From positions 1 through 64,000 of the forward strand of contig JBAXOT010000007.1 of assembly GCA_037133095.1 (NCBI GenBank): a DNA stretch of 64,000 nucleotides, written 5' to 3'. Each line of letters starts with the position of its first letter. Within the stretch, counting starts at the first letter, position 1. Below the pieces are notes generated by a model. The model was not told the DNA's origin and searched no databases. It saw only the letters and a list, made by a program, of their open reading frames with translations. Below are positions 62,016-64,000 of the stretch, piece by piece. Source of the stretch: CAIMZW01 sp037133095 (GTDB lineage: Bacteria; Actinomycetota; Actinomycetes; Nanopelagicales; Nanopelagicaceae). Both the position numbers and the translations under genes were made by a program.

Positions 62016-64000
62016 GTGGCAAAGGTCCGCGTTCACGAATTAGCAAAAGAATTAGGGGTCCCATCAAAGGATCTCCTCACTAAACTCCAAGAAGTTGGTG
62101 AGTTTGTAAAATCAGCATCCTCAACCGTAGAAGCGCCCGTTGTGCGCAAGTTGATGGAAAAATTTCCCGATTTAAAGGCGGCTGCCGACGCGCCAAAGCC
62201 AGAGAAGAAGGCGCCGGTAAAGAAGGTCGCTGCAAAGCCAGCTGCACCAAGTGCGGAAGAGATTCAGGCTGCGCTCGCGCAATTGGCACCGGGCACGATT
62301 CCCGCCTCGGCAATTCCATCACCCGCCTCGGTCTTTCCATCTGCTCCGGTAAAGAGCGAGCCAACCCAAAATGAGGCACCTGTTCCTCCGGTGACACCTA
62401 TACCGGCAGTGCCAGTTAACCCGGCGGTTGGTATGCCACGTCCACCTAGGGCCGGAAACAATCCCTACTCCGGCGCACCGAGTGCGACACCGGGCAGCGT
62501 TCCGATGCCACGACCGCCCAGGGCGGGAAATAATCCCTTTAGCTCTGGCACCAATGCCATTCCACGTCCGCCAGCCCGGCCAATTCGGCCCGGCGAGCGG
62601 CCAGCCGGTGCTGGTGGCGCACGACCACCTATGTCGGGTCCGCGCCCAGGTTCAGTTCGACCTGGTTTTGCCGCACGTCCGGGTGGCGCGAGGCCGCCAG
62701 CAACCGGCGCCCCAGGTGCCCGGCCAGGCGGAGCACCAGGATCGCCTTATCGCTCGCCTTCAGCTGCACCAGCACAACCTAGTTTTGGCGGTCCAAACAA
62801 GGCCGGCGGACGCCACCAACGCGGTGGAACTGCAGGTGCCTTTGGCAAGCAAGGCGGAAAGAATCGCAAAGCGCATAAGAGCAAGAAAGCGTTGCGTGAA
62901 GAATTCGACAATATGGCGGCGCCATCTCTGGGCGGCGCAGTAATTCCTCATGGTGATGGCAAGACGGCTATTCGGTTGCGACGTGGTTCATCCTTGATGG
63001 ACTTCGCAGAGAAGATTAATGGCGATCCAGCCGCGTTAGTTTCAGCCCTATTTCACTTAGGTGAAATGGTGACTGCAACCCAATCGGTCGATGAAGATAC
63101 CTTTACTCTTCTGGGCGCCGAACTCGGTTACGTCATTCAGGTTGTCTCACCGGAAGATGAAGATCGTGAACTTCTAGAAGAGTTCGATATCAATCTGGAA
63201 CAAGAGCTTGAAGATATTGATGAAGCTGACCTAGTGGTTCGAAACCCAATCGTCACTGTCATGGGTCACGTTGACCATGGTAAGACTCGCCTCCTCGATG
63301 CGATTCGTCGTACCGAAGTTGTGAAGTCCGAAGCCGGTGGCATTACCCAGCACATTGGTGCCTACCAAATTCATCATAATCACGATGGCATCGAACGTGC
63401 CATCACCTTCATTGATACGCCAGGTCATGAGGCGTTCACCGCCATGCGTGCTCGTGGTGCGAAGGTCACGGATATCGCAGTTCTCGTAGTTGCAGCCGAC
63501 GATGGCGTTATGCCACAAACAATTGAGGCGCTCAACCATGCGCAAGCAGCCGATGTTCCTATCGTTGTTGCAGTCAACAAGGTGGATAAAGAAGGCGCCA
63601 ACCCGGACAAGGTTCGCCAGCAACTCACCGAATACAACTTGGTCGCCGAGGAATACGGCGGAACCACAATGTTTATCAACGTCTCGGCAAAATCGGGCGA
63701 GGGTATCGATCAACTTATCGACAGCATTCTCTTAACTGCAGATGCTGCACTTGATCTGCGGGCTATTGCAGATGATGCGGCTCGCGGTGTTGCTATCGAA
63801 GCAAATCTTGATAAGGGTCGTGGCCCAGTGGCCACTGTCTTAGTACAACGCGGAACCCTAAAAGTGGGCGATGCGATTGTCGCCGGTGGTTCATATGGCC
63901 GAGTTCGAGCCATGTTGGATGAGAACGGAGACAATGTCTCTGAGGCCGGTCCTTCGCGCCCAGTTCAGGTTCTGGGATTCACCTCAGTTCCAGGCGCTGG
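62016..64000 (+). CDS. infB: Translation initiation factor IF-2, 5' part
   Basis: GTPase that places initiator tRNA on the 30S subunit. 661 codons lie in the window and the frame runs off the end. The N-terminus VRVHELAKELGVPSKDLL is the IF2N domain. A long Pro/Ala/Gly/Arg-rich linker (about 50-280) has a repeated MPRPPRAGNNP unit and RPGG-like runs, typical of actinobacteria. The G domain starts near 405, with G1 GHVDHGKT, G3 DTPGHE and G4 NKVDK. Start GTG 62016 follows GGAAGG (62005-62010). Confidence 0.96.
   Translation, partial: MAKVRVHELAKELGVPSKDLLTKLQEVGEFVKSASSTVEAPVVRKLMEKFPDLKAAADAPKPEKKAPVKKVAAKPAAPSAEEIQAALAQLAPGTIPASAIPSPASVFPSAPVKSEPTQNEAPVPPVTPIPAVPVNPAVGMPRPPRAGNNPYSGAPSATPGSVPMPRPPRAGNNPFSSGTNAIPRPPARPIRPGERPAGAGGARPPMSGPRPGSVRPGFAARPGGARPPATGAPGARPGGAPGSPYRSPSAAPAQPSFGGPNKAGGRHQRGGTAGAFGKQGGKNRKAHKSKKALREEFDNMAAPSLGGAVIPHGDGKTAIRLRRGSSLMDFAEKINGDPAALVSALFHLGEMVTATQSVDEDTFTLLGAELGYVIQVVSPEDEDRELLEEFDINLEQELEDIDEADLVVRNPIVTVMGHVDHGKTRLLDAIRRTEVVKSEAGGITQHIGAYQIHHNHDGIERAITFIDTPGHEAFTAMRARGAKVTDIAVLVVAADDGVMPQTIEALNHAQAADVPIVVAVNKVDKEGANPDKVRQQLTEYNLVAEEYGGTTMFINVSAKSGEGIDQLIDSILLTADAALDLRAIADDAARGVAIEANLDKGRGPVATVLVQRGTLKVGDAIVAGGSYGRVRAMLDENGDNVSEAGPSRPVQVLGFTSVPGA

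Noticed and set aside
62428..62943. 171-codon Pro/Arg/His-rich open frame in a second frame of infB
   Set aside because: It results from the GC-rich, repetitive IF-2 linker; no start signal is present.
1..64000. CRISPR array, prophage, insertion sequence or defence island
   Set aside because: No regularly spaced repeats, transposase, integrase other than XerC, or toxin-antitoxin-like genes were seen.

Overview
The window is a continuous 64 kb piece of an actinobacterial chromosome made almost entirely of housekeeping and biosynthetic genes. The gene order is the conserved actinobacterial one: tRNA-Pro, tig, clpP1P2, clpX, valS, folC, ndk, mreBCD, mrdA, rodA, rne, rplU, rpmA, obgE, proB/proA, then gatCAB, ilvDBNC, serA, leuB, ilvE, cimA, then xerC, rpsB, tsf, pyrH, frr, cdsA, rlmN, rseP, ispG, proS, rimP, nusA, ylxR, infB. 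Base composition looks close to 50% GC. Coding density is very high, with many ATGA/TAATG overlaps and few terminators. Polyamine genes sit inside the translation cluster. These traits suggest a small-genome, possibly freshwater planktonic (acI/Nanopelagicales-like) actinobacterium. That placement is inference; no rRNA is present to test it. No phage, insertion sequence, CRISPR array or defence system was seen.

Layout. 1-5.4 kb: protein quality control (trigger factor, ClpP1/P2, ClpX), with an MFS transporter between clpP2 and clpX. 5.4-10.2 kb: valS, folC, a DUF4233-like membrane protein and ndk. 10.2-16.1 kb: the rod-shape elongation operon mreB-mreC-mreD-mrdA-rodA. 16.1-24.6 kb: RNase E/G with a long leader, L21/L27, Obg, and proB and proA split by an inverted serine hydrolase gene. 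24.6-38.5 kb: gatCAB, then a branched-chain amino-acid operon opened by an ilvB attenuator, plus serA and a citramalate synthase. 38.5-41.6 kb: xerC and two inverted genes (CYTH-like and a DUF885 peptidase). 41.6-47.0 kb: rpsB-tsf-pyrH-frr-cdsA-rlmN. 47.0-55.0 kb: a polyamine uptake and catabolism cluster (aldehyde dehydrogenase, PotD/A/B/C-like ABC importer, agmatinase-family ureohydrolase, GABA aminotransferase) lying where dxr is usually found. 55.1-64 kb: rseP, ispG, proS, a TauE/SafE permease, rimP, nusA, ylxR and the 5' part of infB.

The strongest signal outside the genes is regulatory. Fifteen starts, including that of the ilv leader peptide, have a -10-like hexamer (mostly TANNNT) ending 6-8 nt before the start codon and no usable Shine-Dalgarno, as expected for leaderless mRNAs. 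In two of them the hexamer contains the stop codon of the upstream gene. Other points are a perfect 12-bp inverted repeat that would hide the pyrH ribosome-binding site, a leaderless 12-residue Val/Ile leader peptide before ilvB, a nested-stem candidate RNA before the polyamine transporter, structured leaders before rne, rplU and rpsB, and a mini-ORF with a hairpin before infB. I found no clearly new multi-gene system; the new material, if any, lies in these cis-acting elements.
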